Part shown: piece by piece, positions 18,900 to 27,870 of the stretch
Layout of the letters: the number at the start of each line of letters is the position of its first letter
Numbering within the stretch: position 1 is the first letter of the stretch
Notes under the pieces: model-generated
The model's database searches: none
What the model was told of the DNA's origin: nothing
The model's input: the letters and a program-made list of their open reading frames with translations, nothing else
Assembly (NCBI GenBank): GCA_016713005.1
Contig: JADJPY010000012.1
Location: 635,984 to 699,983 of the forward strand
Reading direction: 5' to 3'
DNA: 64,000 bases
Source of the DNA: Ramlibacter sp.
Lineage (GTDB): Bacteria; Pseudomonadota; Gammaproteobacteria; Burkholderiales; Burkholderiaceae_C
Made by a program: the position numbers and the translations under genes

Positions 18900-20168
18900 A
18901 TGAGCATCGCGGGCATTCCGGTTGAGTTCCTGTTTTTTGCGCTGACGCTGCTGGGCGTGGCGCTGTTCCACCACTACACACTGTATGTCGCCCTCACCGG
19001 CATGGTGGTGATTGCGGCCTACAAGCTGGGCTTCACCGATTTCAGCCTCGTGCACCACTTGGCCCACGAGTGGGTGACGCTGGCCAACCTGCTGGGCCTG
19101 TTGCTTGGATTCGCGATCCTGTCGGACCATTTCGAGCGAAGCGAGGTGCCCGCGTTGCTGCCGCGCTACCTGCCCGATGACTGGAAGGGCGGCTTCGTCA
19201 TGCTGGTGCTGGTGTTCGTGCTGTCCAGCTTCCTGGACAACATCGCCGCCGCCATGATCGGCGGGACCATGGCCGCCGTGCTGTACCAACGCCGGGTGCA
19301 CATCGGCTTCCTGGCCGCCATCGTGGCCGCCAGCAATGCCGGCGGGGCGGGCAGCGTGGTTGGCGACACCACCACCACGATGATGTGGATTGCCGGCGTC
19401 AACCCGCTGCAGGTGCTGGACGCCTACATTGCCGCTGTCCCGGCGTTGCTGATCTTCGGCATCCTCGCGGCACGCCAGCAGCATGCCTACCAGCCCATCA
19501 TGAAAGACAGCCCCACCGGTGTCCACGTACACAAGGCACGGCTGGCCATCGTGGCCATCATCCTGGTGAGCGCCATTGCCGCCAATGTCTGGTTCAACCT
19601 CCATTCCCCCGCCGTGCTGGACAGCTTTCCGGTGATCGGAACAGCGGTCTGGGTGGCCATCCTGGTCACCGCCTTCTGGCGCAAGCCCACGTGGAGCTTG
19701 CTGCCCGAGGCCACCCGGGGCAGCGTCTTCCTGCTGTCTCTCGTGATGTGCGCGTCCATGATGCCGGTCGAGAAGCTGCCACTGGCGTCGTGGCAGTCCA
19801 CGCTGGGGCTGGGGTTTGTCTCGGCAGTGTTTGACAACATTCCCCTCACTGCGCTGGCCATCCGCCAGGGTGGCTACGACTGGGGCTTCCTGGCCTACGC
19901 TGTCGGGTTCGGCGGCTCGATGATCTGGTTTGGTTCATCGGCCGGCGTCGCGCTGTCCAACCTGTATCCCGAGGCACGGTCGGTCGGCGCGTGGATCAAG
20001 GGCGGATGGCATGTTGCCGTGGGATATGTGGTGGGCTTTTTCATCCTGCTGGCCGTGCTGGGCTGGCATCCCGAGCCGCTGCGCAACAAGAAGGCCGCCC
20101 TTGACGCCACCCCGGTTGCTACCATTTTTATAGCGGACCAACTAGCCCCCACGGGGCCTGCAGCCTGA
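18900..20168 (+). CDS. NhaD/ArsB-like ion transporter (IT superfamily)
   Basis: This 422-residue polytopic membrane protein has about a dozen hydrophobic segments. The paired motifs SSFLDNIAAAMIGGTMAA / NAGGAGSVVGDTTTTMMW and VFDNIPLTALAI are the pore-forming re-entrant signatures of IT-superfamily carriers such as NhaD antiporters and citrate/arsenite transporters. The transported ion is not certain. The ATG at 18900 follows GGAG. The last 16 codons (from residue 407) are formed by a copy of the dispersed 48-nt repeat, and the stop TGA immediately follows that copy, so the C-terminal tail is repeat-derived. Confidence 0.85.
   Translation: MSIAGIPVEFLFFALTLLGVALFHHYTLYVALTGMVVIAAYKLGFTDFSLVHHLAHEWVTLANLLGLLLGFAILSDHFERSEVPALLPRYLPDDWKGGFVMLVLVFVLSSFLDNIAAAMIGGTMAAVLYQRRVHIGFLAAIVAASNAGGAGSVVGDTTTTMMWIAGVNPLQVLDAYIAAVPALLIFGILAARQQHAYQPIMKDSPTGVHVHKARLAIVAIILVSAIAANVWFNLHSPAVLDSFPVIGTAVWVAILVTAFWRKPTWSLLPEATRGSVFLLSLVMCASMMPVEKLPLASWQSTLGLGFVSAVFDNIPLTALAIRQGGYDWGFLAYAVGFGGSMIWFGSSAGVALSNLYPEARSVGAWIKGGWHVAVGYVVGFFILLAVLGWHPEPLRNKKAALDATPVATIFIADQLAPTGPAA
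20118..20165 (+). repeat. 48-nt dispersed repeat, copy 5 (3' end of the ion transporter gene, sense)
   Basis: GCTACCATTTTTATAGC, an 18-nt spacer, GGGGCCTGCAGCC, then TGAAAA. The TGA after the core is the transporter stop codon. Confidence 0.85.
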
Positions 20169-20184
20169 AAACCCATAAATTACC

Positions 20185-21174
20185 ATGCAAAAGCCCAAAA
20201 TCCTGATCGCACGCGCCATCCCGCCGGCAGCACTGGAGCGGCTGGCCGGGCATTTCGACGTCGAGGCCAACCAGGCCGACGAGCTGTGGAGCCGCGCCGA
20301 ATTCACCGAACGCATGAGCGGCAAGGACGGCGCGTTCACCACCGGGGGCGAGCGCATCGATGCGGAGCTGCTCGCCGCCTGCCCCCGCCTTCGCATCTGC
20401 GCCAACATGGCCGTGGGCTACAACAACTTTGACGTGCCTGCCATGACGGCCGCCGGCGTGCTGGCCACCAATGCACCCGATGTACTGACCGAGACAACCG
20501 CCGACATGGGCTTTGCCCTGCTGATGGCCACCGCCCGGCGCATCAGCGAGAGCGAAGCCTACCTGCGCGCGGGTTTGTGGAACAAGTGGCGCTACGACAT
20601 GTTCACCGGCACCGATGTGCACGGCGCCACGCTGGGTGTGCTGGGCATGGGCCGCATTGGCCAGGGGGTGGCGCGCCGTGGAGCCCACGGCTTCGGCATG
20701 AACGTGATCTACCACAACCGCTCCCGGCTGGATGCGCAGACCGAGGCGGCTTGCAAGGCCCGCTACGTCAGCAAGGAAGCGTTGTTCCGCGAGGCCGACC
20801 ACGTGGTCCTGGTCCTGCCCTATTCGAAGGAAGCCCATCACACCGTGGGAGCCACCGAGATCGGCTGGATGAAGCGCACGGCCACGCTGGTCAATATCGG
20901 CCGCGGTGGCTTGGTTGATGAAAACGCGCTGGCCGACGCGCTGGGCGAAGGGCGCCTGCTGGGCGCGGGTCTGGATGTGTTCGAGGGCGAGCCCACGGTC
21001 AACCCCAGGCTGCTGGCGCTGAAGAACGTCGTGCTCACGCCGCACATTGCCAGCGCCAGCGTGCCCACCCGGCTGGCCATGGCCAACCTGGCGGCGGACA
21101 ACCTGATCGGGTTTTTCAGCGGCGCGGGCCCCAAGACGCCGCTGAACCCCGACGTCCTGAACCGCCGGGCCTGA
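20185..21174 (+). CDS. D-2-hydroxyacid dehydrogenase (glyoxylate/hydroxypyruvate reductase type)
   Basis: This 329-residue D-isomer-specific 2-hydroxyacid dehydrogenase has an NAD(P)-binding GMGRIGQGVARRG, the VNIGRGGLVDE segment, and the catalytic histidine in LTPHIASASVPTR. Overall it most resembles GhrB/gluconate 2-dehydrogenase-type glyoxylate reductases. It begins 16 bases after the ion transporter gene and ends three bases before rmuC, suggesting cotranscription. Precise substrate preference cannot be read from the sequence. Confidence 0.9.
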   Translation: MQKPKILIARAIPPAALERLAGHFDVEANQADELWSRAEFTERMSGKDGAFTTGGERIDAELLAACPRLRICANMAVGYNNFDVPAMTAAGVLATNAPDVLTETTADMGFALLMATARRISESEAYLRAGLWNKWRYDMFTGTDVHGATLGVLGMGRIGQGVARRGAHGFGMNVIYHNRSRLDAQTEAACKARYVSKEALFREADHVVLVLPYSKEAHHTVGATEIGWMKRTATLVNIGRGGLVDENALADALGEGRLLGAGLDVFEGEPTVNPRLLALKNVVLTPHIASASVPTRLAMANLAADNLIGFFSGAGPKTPLNPDVLNRRA

Positions 21175-21177
21175 CGC

Positions 21178-22518
21178 ATGGATGTTGCCGGCTGGATCGC
21201 CATTGCACTGGGGTTGCTGAACCTGCTCGTGCTGGTCTGGCTGGCGCTGCGCCCAGCGGGGACGGATGGCCGCTCCGAGGTTCTGGCGGCCGTGCAGGCC
21301 AGCGGTGAGCGCGTGGAGCGCGAACTGCGTCGCGAGGTGGGCGAATCGGCGCGCGGTGCGCGCCAGGAGCTGACGCACAACCTGGCCAGTTTCCAGGAGG
21401 CGCTTGTCAAGCAGGGCGCCGAGGCCACGCGCACCCAGAACGCGCAGATCGATGCTTTCGGGCAGCAACTGGCGCTGCTGCAGAAGACACTGTCGGACAC
21501 GCTGACGCTGCAGTTGACGGGGCTGAGCGAGTCCAACGCCAGGCGGCTGGCCGAGGTGCGTGCCACGCTGGAGACGCAGCTCGCGCAGATGCAGCAGACC
21601 AACGCCGCCAAGCTCGATGAAATGCGCAGGACGGTCGACGAAAAACTGCAGGCCACGCTGGAAACCCGCCTGGGCGAGAGCTTCAAGCAGGTGGCCGACC
21701 GGCTGGAGCAGGTCCACAAGGGCCTGGGCGAGATGCAGAGCCTGGCGCAGGGTGTGGGTGACCTCAAGCACCTGCTCACCAACGTCAAGACGCGTGGCAT
21801 GTTTGGCGAGGCGCAGTTGGCTGCGCTGCTGGAGCAGGTGTTCGCGCCCGACCAGTACGCCGTGCAGGTGGTCACGCGCCCGGGCGGCAGGAACCCGGTG
21901 GATTTCGCCATCAAGATGCCGGGCCGCGCCACCGATGGCACGCCACTGTGGCTGCCCATTGATGCGAAGTTTCCCAACGAAGACTACGAGCGCCTGCTGG
22001 ACGCGCAGCAGCGCGCCGATGCCGCCGGCGCCGAGGCCGCAGGCAAGGCGCTGGAAGCCCGCATCCGGCTGGAAGCCAAATCGATTGCCGAAAAGTATGT
22101 CGAGCCGCCGTACACCACCGATTTCGCCATCCTGTTCCTGCCCACAGAAGGGCTGTACGCCGAGGTGCTGCGCCGCCCTGGCCTGATGGAGGTGTTGCAG
22201 CGCGAGCACCGCGTCACACTGGCCGGGCCGACCACGCTGATGGCGATCATGAACTCGCTGCAGATGGGCTTTCGCACGCTGGCGCTGGAAAAGCGCTCCA
22301 GCGAGGTCTGGCAGGTGCTGGGCGCCGTCAAGACCGAGTTCGGCAAGTTCGGTGACGTGCTGGCCCGGGTCAAGACGCAGACCGAAACCGTGCTCAACAC
22401 GCTCAACAGCGCCGAACAGCGCAGCCGCGTGATGGGACGCGCCCTGCGCCAGGTGGAAGCCCTGCCCGAGGGCGAGGCGCAGGCGCTGTTGCCGACCCCG
22501 GAAGAGGGCGGGCCTTGA
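21178..22518 (+). CDS. rmuC: DNA recombination protein RmuC
   Basis: RmuC limits inversion between short inverted repeats and is a predicted nuclease-fold protein. This 446-residue copy starts with a membrane anchor (residues 5-25), continues with a long coiled coil (about 30-190) rich in Glu/Gln/Ala/Leu, and ends with the RmuC domain (TRGMFGEAQLAALLEQV; PIDAKFPNEDYERL; DFAILFLPTEGLYAEV). The stop overlaps the TTG start of the MFS gene. Given the many palindromic repeats in this genome, a factor acting on short inverted repeats is a pertinent neighbour, though this is only context. Confidence 0.95.
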   Translation: MDVAGWIAIALGLLNLLVLVWLALRPAGTDGRSEVLAAVQASGERVERELRREVGESARGARQELTHNLASFQEALVKQGAEATRTQNAQIDAFGQQLALLQKTLSDTLTLQLTGLSESNARRLAEVRATLETQLAQMQQTNAAKLDEMRRTVDEKLQATLETRLGESFKQVADRLEQVHKGLGEMQSLAQGVGDLKHLLTNVKTRGMFGEAQLAALLEQVFAPDQYAVQVVTRPGGRNPVDFAIKMPGRATDGTPLWLPIDAKFPNEDYERLLDAQQRADAAGAEAAGKALEARIRLEAKSIAEKYVEPPYTTDFAILFLPTEGLYAEVLRRPGLMEVLQREHRVTLAGPTTLMAIMNSLQMGFRTLALEKRSSEVWQVLGAVKTEFGKFGDVLARVKTQTETVLNTLNSAEQRSRVMGRALRQVEALPEGEAQALLPTPEEGGP

Positions 22519-23657
22519 CCGCTGAGCTGGCCCGCCTGATTCTTGGCCATGTTTTCCTGCACGCCTGCATGGCCGGCACGCGGATGGCTGCGCCGCTGTG
22601 GGCTCTGCGCGAGGGGTACAGCCCCGTGGCCGTGGGCGTGCTGCTGGCGCTGTTTGCGCTGACCCAGGTGTTCCTCGCGCTGCCGGCGGGCCGGTATGCC
22701 GATCGCCACGGGCTGAGGCGGCCTGTGGCCCTGTCGGTGCTGGTGGCCTGTGCGGGAGCGGCCCTGGCGGCTCTGGTGCCATCGTTTGCCACGTTGTGCG
22801 TCGCTGCACTGCTGACCGGCGGCGCCACCGGGGCCGCGTCAATTGCGCTGCAGCGCCATGTGGGCCGCGCCGCCGAAGGGGCCACGCAGCTTCGCCAGGT
22901 GTTCAGCTGGCTGGCCATCGGCCCGGCGGTTTCCAATTTCCTCGGGCCTTTTGCAGCCGGGTTGCTGATCGACCATGCGGGATTCCGCTGGGCGTTCTTT
23001 GCCATGGCCTTGCTGCCGCTGACCAGCTGGTTCTGGGTGCGCCGCACGCGTGAGCTTCCTCCGGTGCCGGTGGCGCAAGGCGCAGCGCCCTCGCGCGCCT
23101 GGGACCTGGCACGCGAACCGGCCATGCGCCGGCTGCTGATGGTCAACTGGCTGTTGGCCTCGTGCTGGGACGTGCACACCTTTGTGGTGCCGGTGCTGGG
23201 ACACGAGCGAGGCTTCAGCGCATCGGCCATCGGCTCCATCCTGGGCGCGTTTGCCATCGCGGCAGCCGTGATCCGGCTGGTCCTGCCGGTGGTGGCCGCA
23301 CGGCTGAAGGAGCATGTCGTGGTGTGCGCGGCGATGGTGGCCACCGCCGTGCTGTTCGGCATCTATCCCTTGTTGCCGTCGGCCTGGGCCATGGGCATCT
23401 GCTCGGTGCTGCTCGGGTTTGCGCTGGGTTCGGTGCAGCCTATGATCATGAGCATGCTCCACCAGATCACGCCCCACCACCGCCACGGCGAGGCGCTGGG
23501 CCTGCGCCTGATGGCCATCAATGCGTCCAGCGTGGCCATGCCCCTGTTGTTCGGTGTGGCGGGCGCCGCGGCCGGTGTGTCGGTGGTGTTCTGGTTCGTG
23601 GGCGCACTGGTGGGTACGGGTGCGCGCAGCGCCTGGTCGCTCAGGGCGCAACCATGA
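22515..23657 (+). CDS. Major facilitator superfamily transporter
   Basis: This 380-residue protein has about 12 hydrophobic segments and the MFS loop motif GRYADRHGLRRP between helices 2 and 3. It looks like a drug or metabolite exporter; no substrate is indicated. The start is a TTG at 22515 overlapping the rmuC stop (TTGA), and its own stop overlaps the nhaA ATG (ATGA), so the three genes are translationally coupled. Confidence 0.87.
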   Translation: MTAELARLILGHVFLHACMAGTRMAAPLWALREGYSPVAVGVLLALFALTQVFLALPAGRYADRHGLRRPVALSVLVACAGAALAALVPSFATLCVAALLTGGATGAASIALQRHVGRAAEGATQLRQVFSWLAIGPAVSNFLGPFAAGLLIDHAGFRWAFFAMALLPLTSWFWVRRTRELPPVPVAQGAAPSRAWDLAREPAMRRLLMVNWLLASCWDVHTFVVPVLGHERGFSASAIGSILGAFAIAAAVIRLVLPVVAARLKEHVVVCAAMVATAVLFGIYPLLPSAWAMGICSVLLGFALGSVQPMIMSMLHQITPHHRHGEALGLRLMAINASSVAMPLLFGVAGAAAGVSVVFWFVGALVGTGARSAWSLRAQP

Positions 23658-24799
23658 ACAACGCACGCCGCGACGGATTGCTGCTGGCCGCCAGCGCCGC
23701 CATCGGCATGGCCATCATGAACAGCCCCTGGTCGGGCGCTTTCCAGCAATGGCTGGAGCTGTCTGTGCAGGTTGGCGTAGGCGGCTATGTGCTGAACAAG
23801 CCGCTGGAGCTGTGGATCAATGATTTCCTGATGGCGATCTTCTTCCTGCTGGTGGGTGTGGAAATCAAGCACGAATGGCTGCACGGGGCGCTGTCCACGC
23901 CGCAGGCGCGCGTACTGCCTTTCGGTGCAGCGCTGGGCGGCATGGCGCTGCCCGCGCTCATCTTTGTCGGGATCAACTGGTCACAGCCGGTCAACCTGGC
24001 CGGCTGGGCGATCCCGGCGGCCACCGACATCGCCTTTGCCATCGGCCTCATGGCGATTGCCGCGCCCGGCACGCGTGCGGTCCTGCTGGCGTTCCTGACC
24101 GCAGTGGCGGTGCTGGACGATCTGGGCGCCATCATCGTCATCGCGCTGTTCTACACCGACCAGCTCAGCAAGGCGATGCTGGGTTTTGCCGCCGCTGCGG
24201 TGGCGGTGTTGTTCATTCTCTCCAGCCTGCGGGTGCGCCGGGTCGCTCCCTATGTGGTGGTGGGGCTGGTGTTGTGGCTGTGCGTGCTCAAGTCCGGCGT
24301 GCACGCCACGCTCGCCGGGGTGGTGCTGGGCCTGTTCCTGCCGGCGTCGCGCGATGGCGGCGGGCCGGCGGAGCAGGTGGCCCATGCCATCAAGCCGTGG
24401 ATCAGCTGGCTGATCCTGCCGCTGTTCGGGGTGGTCAACGCTGGCGTTTCGCTCGCCGGCTTCACGCCGTCGGCGCTGTTGCAGCCGGTCACCCTGGGGA
24501 TCGCCGCAGGTCTGCTGCTGGGCAAGCCGGCGGGCATCCTGCTGGGAACCTGGGTGGCCAGCCGCTTCGGGGGCGGGCTGCCCGACGGCCTGCGGTTGCG
24601 CGACTACGTGCCCGTGGCCTGCTTTTGCGGGATTGGCTTCACCATGGCCCTATTCATCGCCACGCTGGCCTTTGCGCCGGGCACACCGGCTGCGGATGCG
24701 TCCAAGCTTGGTGTGTTGCTGGGCACCTGCTGCGCATTCCTGGTTGGCGCGGCATGCGCCCGCCTCGCACCTGCGCCGCGCGCTCAGGCCAGCCGGTAG
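23654..24799 (+). CDS. nhaA: Na+/H+ antiporter NhaA
   Basis: NhaA exports Na+ or Li+ in exchange for protons across the inner membrane. The 381-residue protein carries the diagnostic ATDIAFAIG and the ion-binding aspartate pair in FLTAVAVLDDLGAI, with FGVVNAGVS and CGIGFTMALFIATLAF near the C-terminus. The ATG at 23654 overlaps the MFS stop. Its 3' end overlaps the convergent LOG-family gene by 16 bases, so no terminator fits between them. Confidence 0.94.
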   Translation: MNNARRDGLLLAASAAIGMAIMNSPWSGAFQQWLELSVQVGVGGYVLNKPLELWINDFLMAIFFLLVGVEIKHEWLHGALSTPQARVLPFGAALGGMALPALIFVGINWSQPVNLAGWAIPAATDIAFAIGLMAIAAPGTRAVLLAFLTAVAVLDDLGAIIVIALFYTDQLSKAMLGFAAAAVAVLFILSSLRVRRVAPYVVVGLVLWLCVLKSGVHATLAGVVLGLFLPASRDGGGPAEQVAHAIKPWISWLILPLFGVVNAGVSLAGFTPSALLQPVTLGIAAGLLLGKPAGILLGTWVASRFGGGLPDGLRLRDYVPVACFCGIGFTMALFIATLAFAPGTPAADASKLGVLLGTCCAFLVGAACARLAPAPRAQASR

Positions 24800-25650
24800 A
24801 AGCTGCGGATCGCCTGCCAGGCGTCCTGCGGTGTGTCCACGTAGCGGATCAATTCCAGGTCGGCGGGGGAGATCGCGCCTTCTTCCAGCATGACGTCCAT
24901 GTCGAGCAGGCGTTTCCAGTACGCGCTGCCGCACAGCACGATGGGCACGGGGCGGGCCTTGCGGGTCTGCACCAGCGTGATCACCTCGAACAGTTCGTCC
25001 AGCGTGCCAAATCCGCCGGGGAAGGCCACCAGCGCCTTGGCCCGGATCATGAAGTGCATCTTGCGCAGCGCGAAGTAGTGGAACTTGAAGCTCAGGCTTG
25101 GCGAGACATAGGGGTTGGCCTGCTGCTCATGCGGCAATGCGATGTTCAGACCGACGGTCAGCGCGCCCAGGTCGTGCGCGCCGCGGTTGGCGGCTTCCAT
25201 GATGCCGGGGCCACCCCCGGTGCAGATGAACAGCCGTTCCTCAGGTGTGCAGGTGGCGCTGTATCCGGCGACCAGCCGCGCGAACTGTCGCGCCTGCTCG
25301 TAGTGCACGGAGGTGCGGACCAGGCGCTGCGCCTGCGAAACCAGCGTGGCATCTCCGCTGGCCTGTGCGGCGGTCAGACGGGACTGCGCCTCCTCGGGTG
25401 ACACGAAGCGCGCGCTGCCGAACACCACCACCGTGTTGTCGCTGCCCTGGGCCTGCTGCGCCAGGTCGGGCTTGAGCATCTCCAGCTGGAAGCGGATACC
25501 GCGTGTCTCGCGCCGCAGCAGGAACTCGGGGTCGGCGAAGGCCAGCCGGTAGGCATCGGCATGCAGGAGTTCGCCGCGGTCGGCATGCGACTGCAGTTCG
25601 GCCCAGGCGTCGGCGAGGCGGCTGTCCTTGAGGTTCTGGGTGCTTTCCAT
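24784..25650 (-). CDS. LOG family protein (TIGR00730 Rossmann fold)
   Basis: This 288-residue protein has the LOG signature PGGFGTLDELFE and the GGGPGIMEAANRG nucleotide-binding segment. LOG enzymes are cytokinin riboside 5'-monophosphate phosphoribohydrolases; in bacteria many probably act as nucleotide-cleaving or molybdenum-cofactor-binding proteins. The N-terminal 80 residues precede the core and are longer than in the plant enzymes. I set the start at ATG 25650 because upstream in-frame sequence reads into the divergent gene. Confidence 0.88.
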   Translation of the reverse strand: MESTQNLKDSRLADAWAELQSHADRGELLHADAYRLAFADPEFLLRRETRGIRFQLEMLKPDLAQQAQGSDNTVVVFGSARFVSPEEAQSRLTAAQASGDATLVSQAQRLVRTSVHYEQARQFARLVAGYSATCTPEERLFICTGGGPGIMEAANRGAHDLGALTVGLNIALPHEQQANPYVSPSLSFKFHYFALRKMHFMIRAKALVAFPGGFGTLDELFEVITLVQTRKARPVPIVLCGSAYWKRLLDMDVMLEEGAISPADLELIRYVDTPQDAWQAIRSFYRLA

Positions 25651-25710
25651 GGCTGGAATTGTGCGCGCAAAACCGGTTATTCTTGCGGCGACAAACGCAG
25701 CAGCACCGCC

Positions 25711-26283
25711 ATGAGAGACGACAAGCCCTTCCTCTACGCCATCCTTGTGCAAGGGCGCAAGGTGGGTCCCTTTGACCGGCGCACGGTGGTGGGCATGCGC
25801 GTCAAGAAGATGCTGGAGGACGAGCATGTCGTCATCCGCAACGACGGCCTGCAGATGAACGTGGGCGAACTGATCGCCGACCGCTTCGAGATGGCCGATC
25901 ACTTCCGCCCCAACGACACGCAGTCGCGCAACGTGGCGCCTCCGGCCTCGGGCATCTGGCCCACCTTCCTGGTGGATTTCGGCGGGGGCCTGCGCGCCGG
26001 CGCTTTCGGTTTCACGGGTCGCGGCGAGCTGCGCTACCAGGGTGACCTGCTGCGCCTGACGGGGCGGATGAAAACCGGCCTGATCGGCACCAACGAGGAA
26101 CGCATCAAGGTGCCGCTGAGCGGTTTTTCTTCGGTGCGTTTTGACGGACTCAAGGTGCTGCTGCAGCTCAGGCCGGACCAGCCCTACGACGAGGCGCGCC
26201 GCGGCGTGCCCTCGGTGGTGACGCTGGAGAACGACTTCGCCGTGCAGGAGCTGCAGGACCTGCTCAAGCTCAGCGAAGGCTGA
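25711..26283 (+). CDS. Hypothetical protein with an N-terminal GYF_2-like segment
   Basis: I do not recognise a characterised homologue of this 190-residue protein. The N-terminus (FLYAILVQGRKVGPFDRRTVVGMRV followed by alternation of hydrophobic residues) resembles the GYF_2/DUF4339 fold used for peptide binding. The remainder, from about residue 80, is beta-rich and looks PH-like (FTGRGELRYQGDLLRLTGR; IKVPLSGFSSVRFDGLKV). No signal peptide or membrane helix is seen, so it is probably cytoplasmic. It diverges from the LOG gene with a 60-base gap. Confidence 0.7.
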   Translation: MRDDKPFLYAILVQGRKVGPFDRRTVVGMRVKKMLEDEHVVIRNDGLQMNVGELIADRFEMADHFRPNDTQSRNVAPPASGIWPTFLVDFGGGLRAGAFGFTGRGELRYQGDLLRLTGRMKTGLIGTNEERIKVPLSGFSSVRFDGLKVLLQLRPDQPYDEARRGVPSVVTLENDFAVQELQDLLKLSEG

Positions 26284-26301
26284 GCCGCTGCGGCGCCGCA
26301 G

Positions 26302-27129
26302 TCAGGACGCCCCGGTCGCCCGACGCGACAGCCACTGCAAGAGGCGCTCGCGCGCAGGCGTGATCTGCTTGTAGGCCAGCGTTGCGTCGCTCATTGAAGC
26401 CAGTGCATCGTGCAGGCGGCGGGCGCCCCCGGCATTGCGCACGGCCTGGGTGAGCGGTTGCAGCATCACGCGGATGGTGAAGACGCTCTGGCCGCAGGGT
26501 TGCCCGCGCGCATCGCGCACCGGCAGGAATGTCTGTCGTTCCACCCGCAGCCAGCAGCCCGTGGCGAGCTGTTCGGCAGAGGCATCGTCGGGCCAGGGCT
26601 GTCGGGGATGGCGGCCCGGGTGCTGGTCAAAGCGACCGTCGGGCACCAGATTCCAGACGAAGCGCTCCCAGGGGTCACCGCCGCAGACCAGGCGCACCAG
26701 CGCGTCGCTGGCGGCGAGCAGGGTGGCGTTGTCGGCCACCGGGGCATGGATGGCAGCAAAGCCGAGCCCGACGCGGTCTTCCGGCGCCCAGTGGGAAGGC
26801 GTGCATACGCACAACCAGGGCACAGTGCCGCTGGCGGCGTCCAGCACCGCAAAATCCTCCTCGAACACCAGTTCCAGCGGATTTTCAGTGCCAAATCGGG
26901 CTGTAAGCCCCGTCAATGCTGCGTGATTCGCTATCGAATTAATAGCATTCTTGGGGTGGAACCCTGCTGCGCGGAAGCGCGAGGCACCGGCCTGGAGCAC
27001 CTCGAGCTTTTCGCGGTACAGGGCGCTGCCTGTCGCCAGCGGCGTGAGGTGGCGCGCACCGGCGCCCAGCCGCTGCAGGCCGGGTTGCATGCGAAACGGG
27101 ACGGCGATGCGCTCGAGATCAAAGTCCAC
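26302..27129 (-). CDS. DUF3445 / heme-dependent oxidative N-demethylase family protein
   Basis: This 275-residue protein matches the DUF3445 family, which includes the heme-binding subunit of an oxidative N-demethylase. Supporting segments are PFRMQPGLQRLG at the start, SHWAPEDRVGLGFAAIHAPV, RFVWNLVPDG and LRVERQTFLPVRD with FTIRVMLQPLT. The assigned start is a GTG at 27129 only about 13 bases past the efp terminator, without an obvious ribosome site, so the true start or promoter is unclear. Residues about 62-77 are encoded by a sense copy of the 48-nt repeat. Substrate unknown; no partner reductase genes are adjacent. Confidence 0.75.
   Translation of the reverse strand: MDFDLERIAVPFRMQPGLQRLGAGARHLTPLATGSALYREKLEVLQAGASRFRAAGFHPKNAINSIANHAALTGLTARFGTENPLELVFEEDFAVLDAASGTVPWLCVCTPSHWAPEDRVGLGFAAIHAPVADNATLLAASDALVRLVCGGDPWERFVWNLVPDGRFDQHPGRHPRQPWPDDASAEQLATGCWLRVERQTFLPVRDARGQPCGQSVFTIRVMLQPLTQAVRNAGGARRLHDALASMSDATLAYKQITPARERLLQWLSRRATGAS
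26899..26946 (-). repeat. 48-nt dispersed repeat, copy 6 (inside the DUF3445 gene, sense)
   Basis: On the minus strand: GCTATTAATTCGATAGC, an 18-nt spacer ending GCAGCATTGAC, then GGGGCTTACAGCC and CGATTT. The spacer half matches copy 8 in pcm. Confidence 0.85.
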
Positions 27130-27141
27130 ACGGCACCCAAG

Positions 27142-27163
27142 AAAAAGGCCCCTTGCGGAGCCT
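27142..27163 (-). terminator. Intrinsic terminator of efp
   Basis: On the minus strand a 7-bp stem AGGCTCC / GGGGCCT (one G-U pair) closed by a GCAA tetraloop is followed by TTTTTC, about 40 bases past the efp stop. Confidence 0.8.
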
Positions 27164-27201
27164 GTTGGAGAGAAGCTGCCTGCGACGACTGTCGCGGCTG
27201 G

Positions 27202-27756
27202 TCAGACGCGCCTTCTGTATTCCCCGGTGCGGGTGTCGATCTCGACCTTGTCGCCCTGGGCCACGAAAATCGGCACGCCGATTTCGAAACCCGTGGCGAT
27301 CTTGGCCGGCTTGAGCACCTTGCCCGAAGTGTCGCCCTTGACGGCAGGCTCGGTCCAGGTGATTTCGCGCTCGACGCTGGTGGGCAGTTCCACCGAGATC
27401 GCCTTGCCTTCGTAGAACACCACTTCCAGCGACATGCCGTCTTCCAGGTAGTTCAGTGCGTCGCCCATGTTCTCTGCTTCGACTTCGTACTGGTTGTACT
27501 CGGCGTCCATGCAGATGTACATCGGGTCGGCGAAGTAGGAGTAGGTGCAATCCTTCTTGTCCAGGATGATCTGGTCCATCTTGTCGTCGGCCTTGAAGAC
27601 CACTTCGGTTCCGAAGTTGTTCAGCAGGCTCTTGAGCTTCATGCGCACGGTGGCGGCGTTGCGGCCACCGCGGGCGTATTCGGTCTTGAGGACGACCATC
27701 GGATCCTTGCCGTGCATGATGACGTTGCCGGCGCGGATTTCTTGAGCGATTTTCAT
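27202..27756 (-). CDS. efp: Elongation factor P (arginine type)
   Basis: EF-P relieves ribosome stalling at polyproline stretches. The 184-residue protein has the KOW-like N-terminal domain, with the modification loop EYARGGRNAATVRMK placing arginine at position 32, and the usual OB domains ending FVAQGDKVEIDTRTGEYRRR. Arg32 is the residue that EarP rhamnosylates, and earP lies immediately upstream on the same strand. The ATG at 27756 is preceded by a 114-base leader containing an 8-bp hairpin (27808-27815 with 27825-27832). A terminator lies downstream at 27142-27163. Confidence 0.97.
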   Translation of the reverse strand: MKIAQEIRAGNVIMHGKDPMVVLKTEYARGGRNAATVRMKLKSLLNNFGTEVVFKADDKMDQIILDKKDCTYSYFADPMYICMDAEYNQYEVEAENMGDALNYLEDGMSLEVVFYEGKAISVELPTSVEREITWTEPAVKGDTSGKVLKPAKIATGFEIGVPIFVAQGDKVEIDTRTGEYRRRV

Positions 27757-27870
27757 AACGGTACTGAGGGTTGGCGCCGCTGCACGCGGCGAAGTGTGCG
27801 CATCAGGCCGGCGGGGCCTGCCTGCCCGCCGGTCCACAGGACGCAGCGGGTTTGCGCAAAGCCTTGAATT

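Noticed and set aside
20128..22842. 904-codon minus-strand open frame opposite the hydroxyacid dehydrogenase and rmuC genes
   Set aside because: Two well-supported plus-strand genes lie on the other strand; the frame has no recognisable domain.
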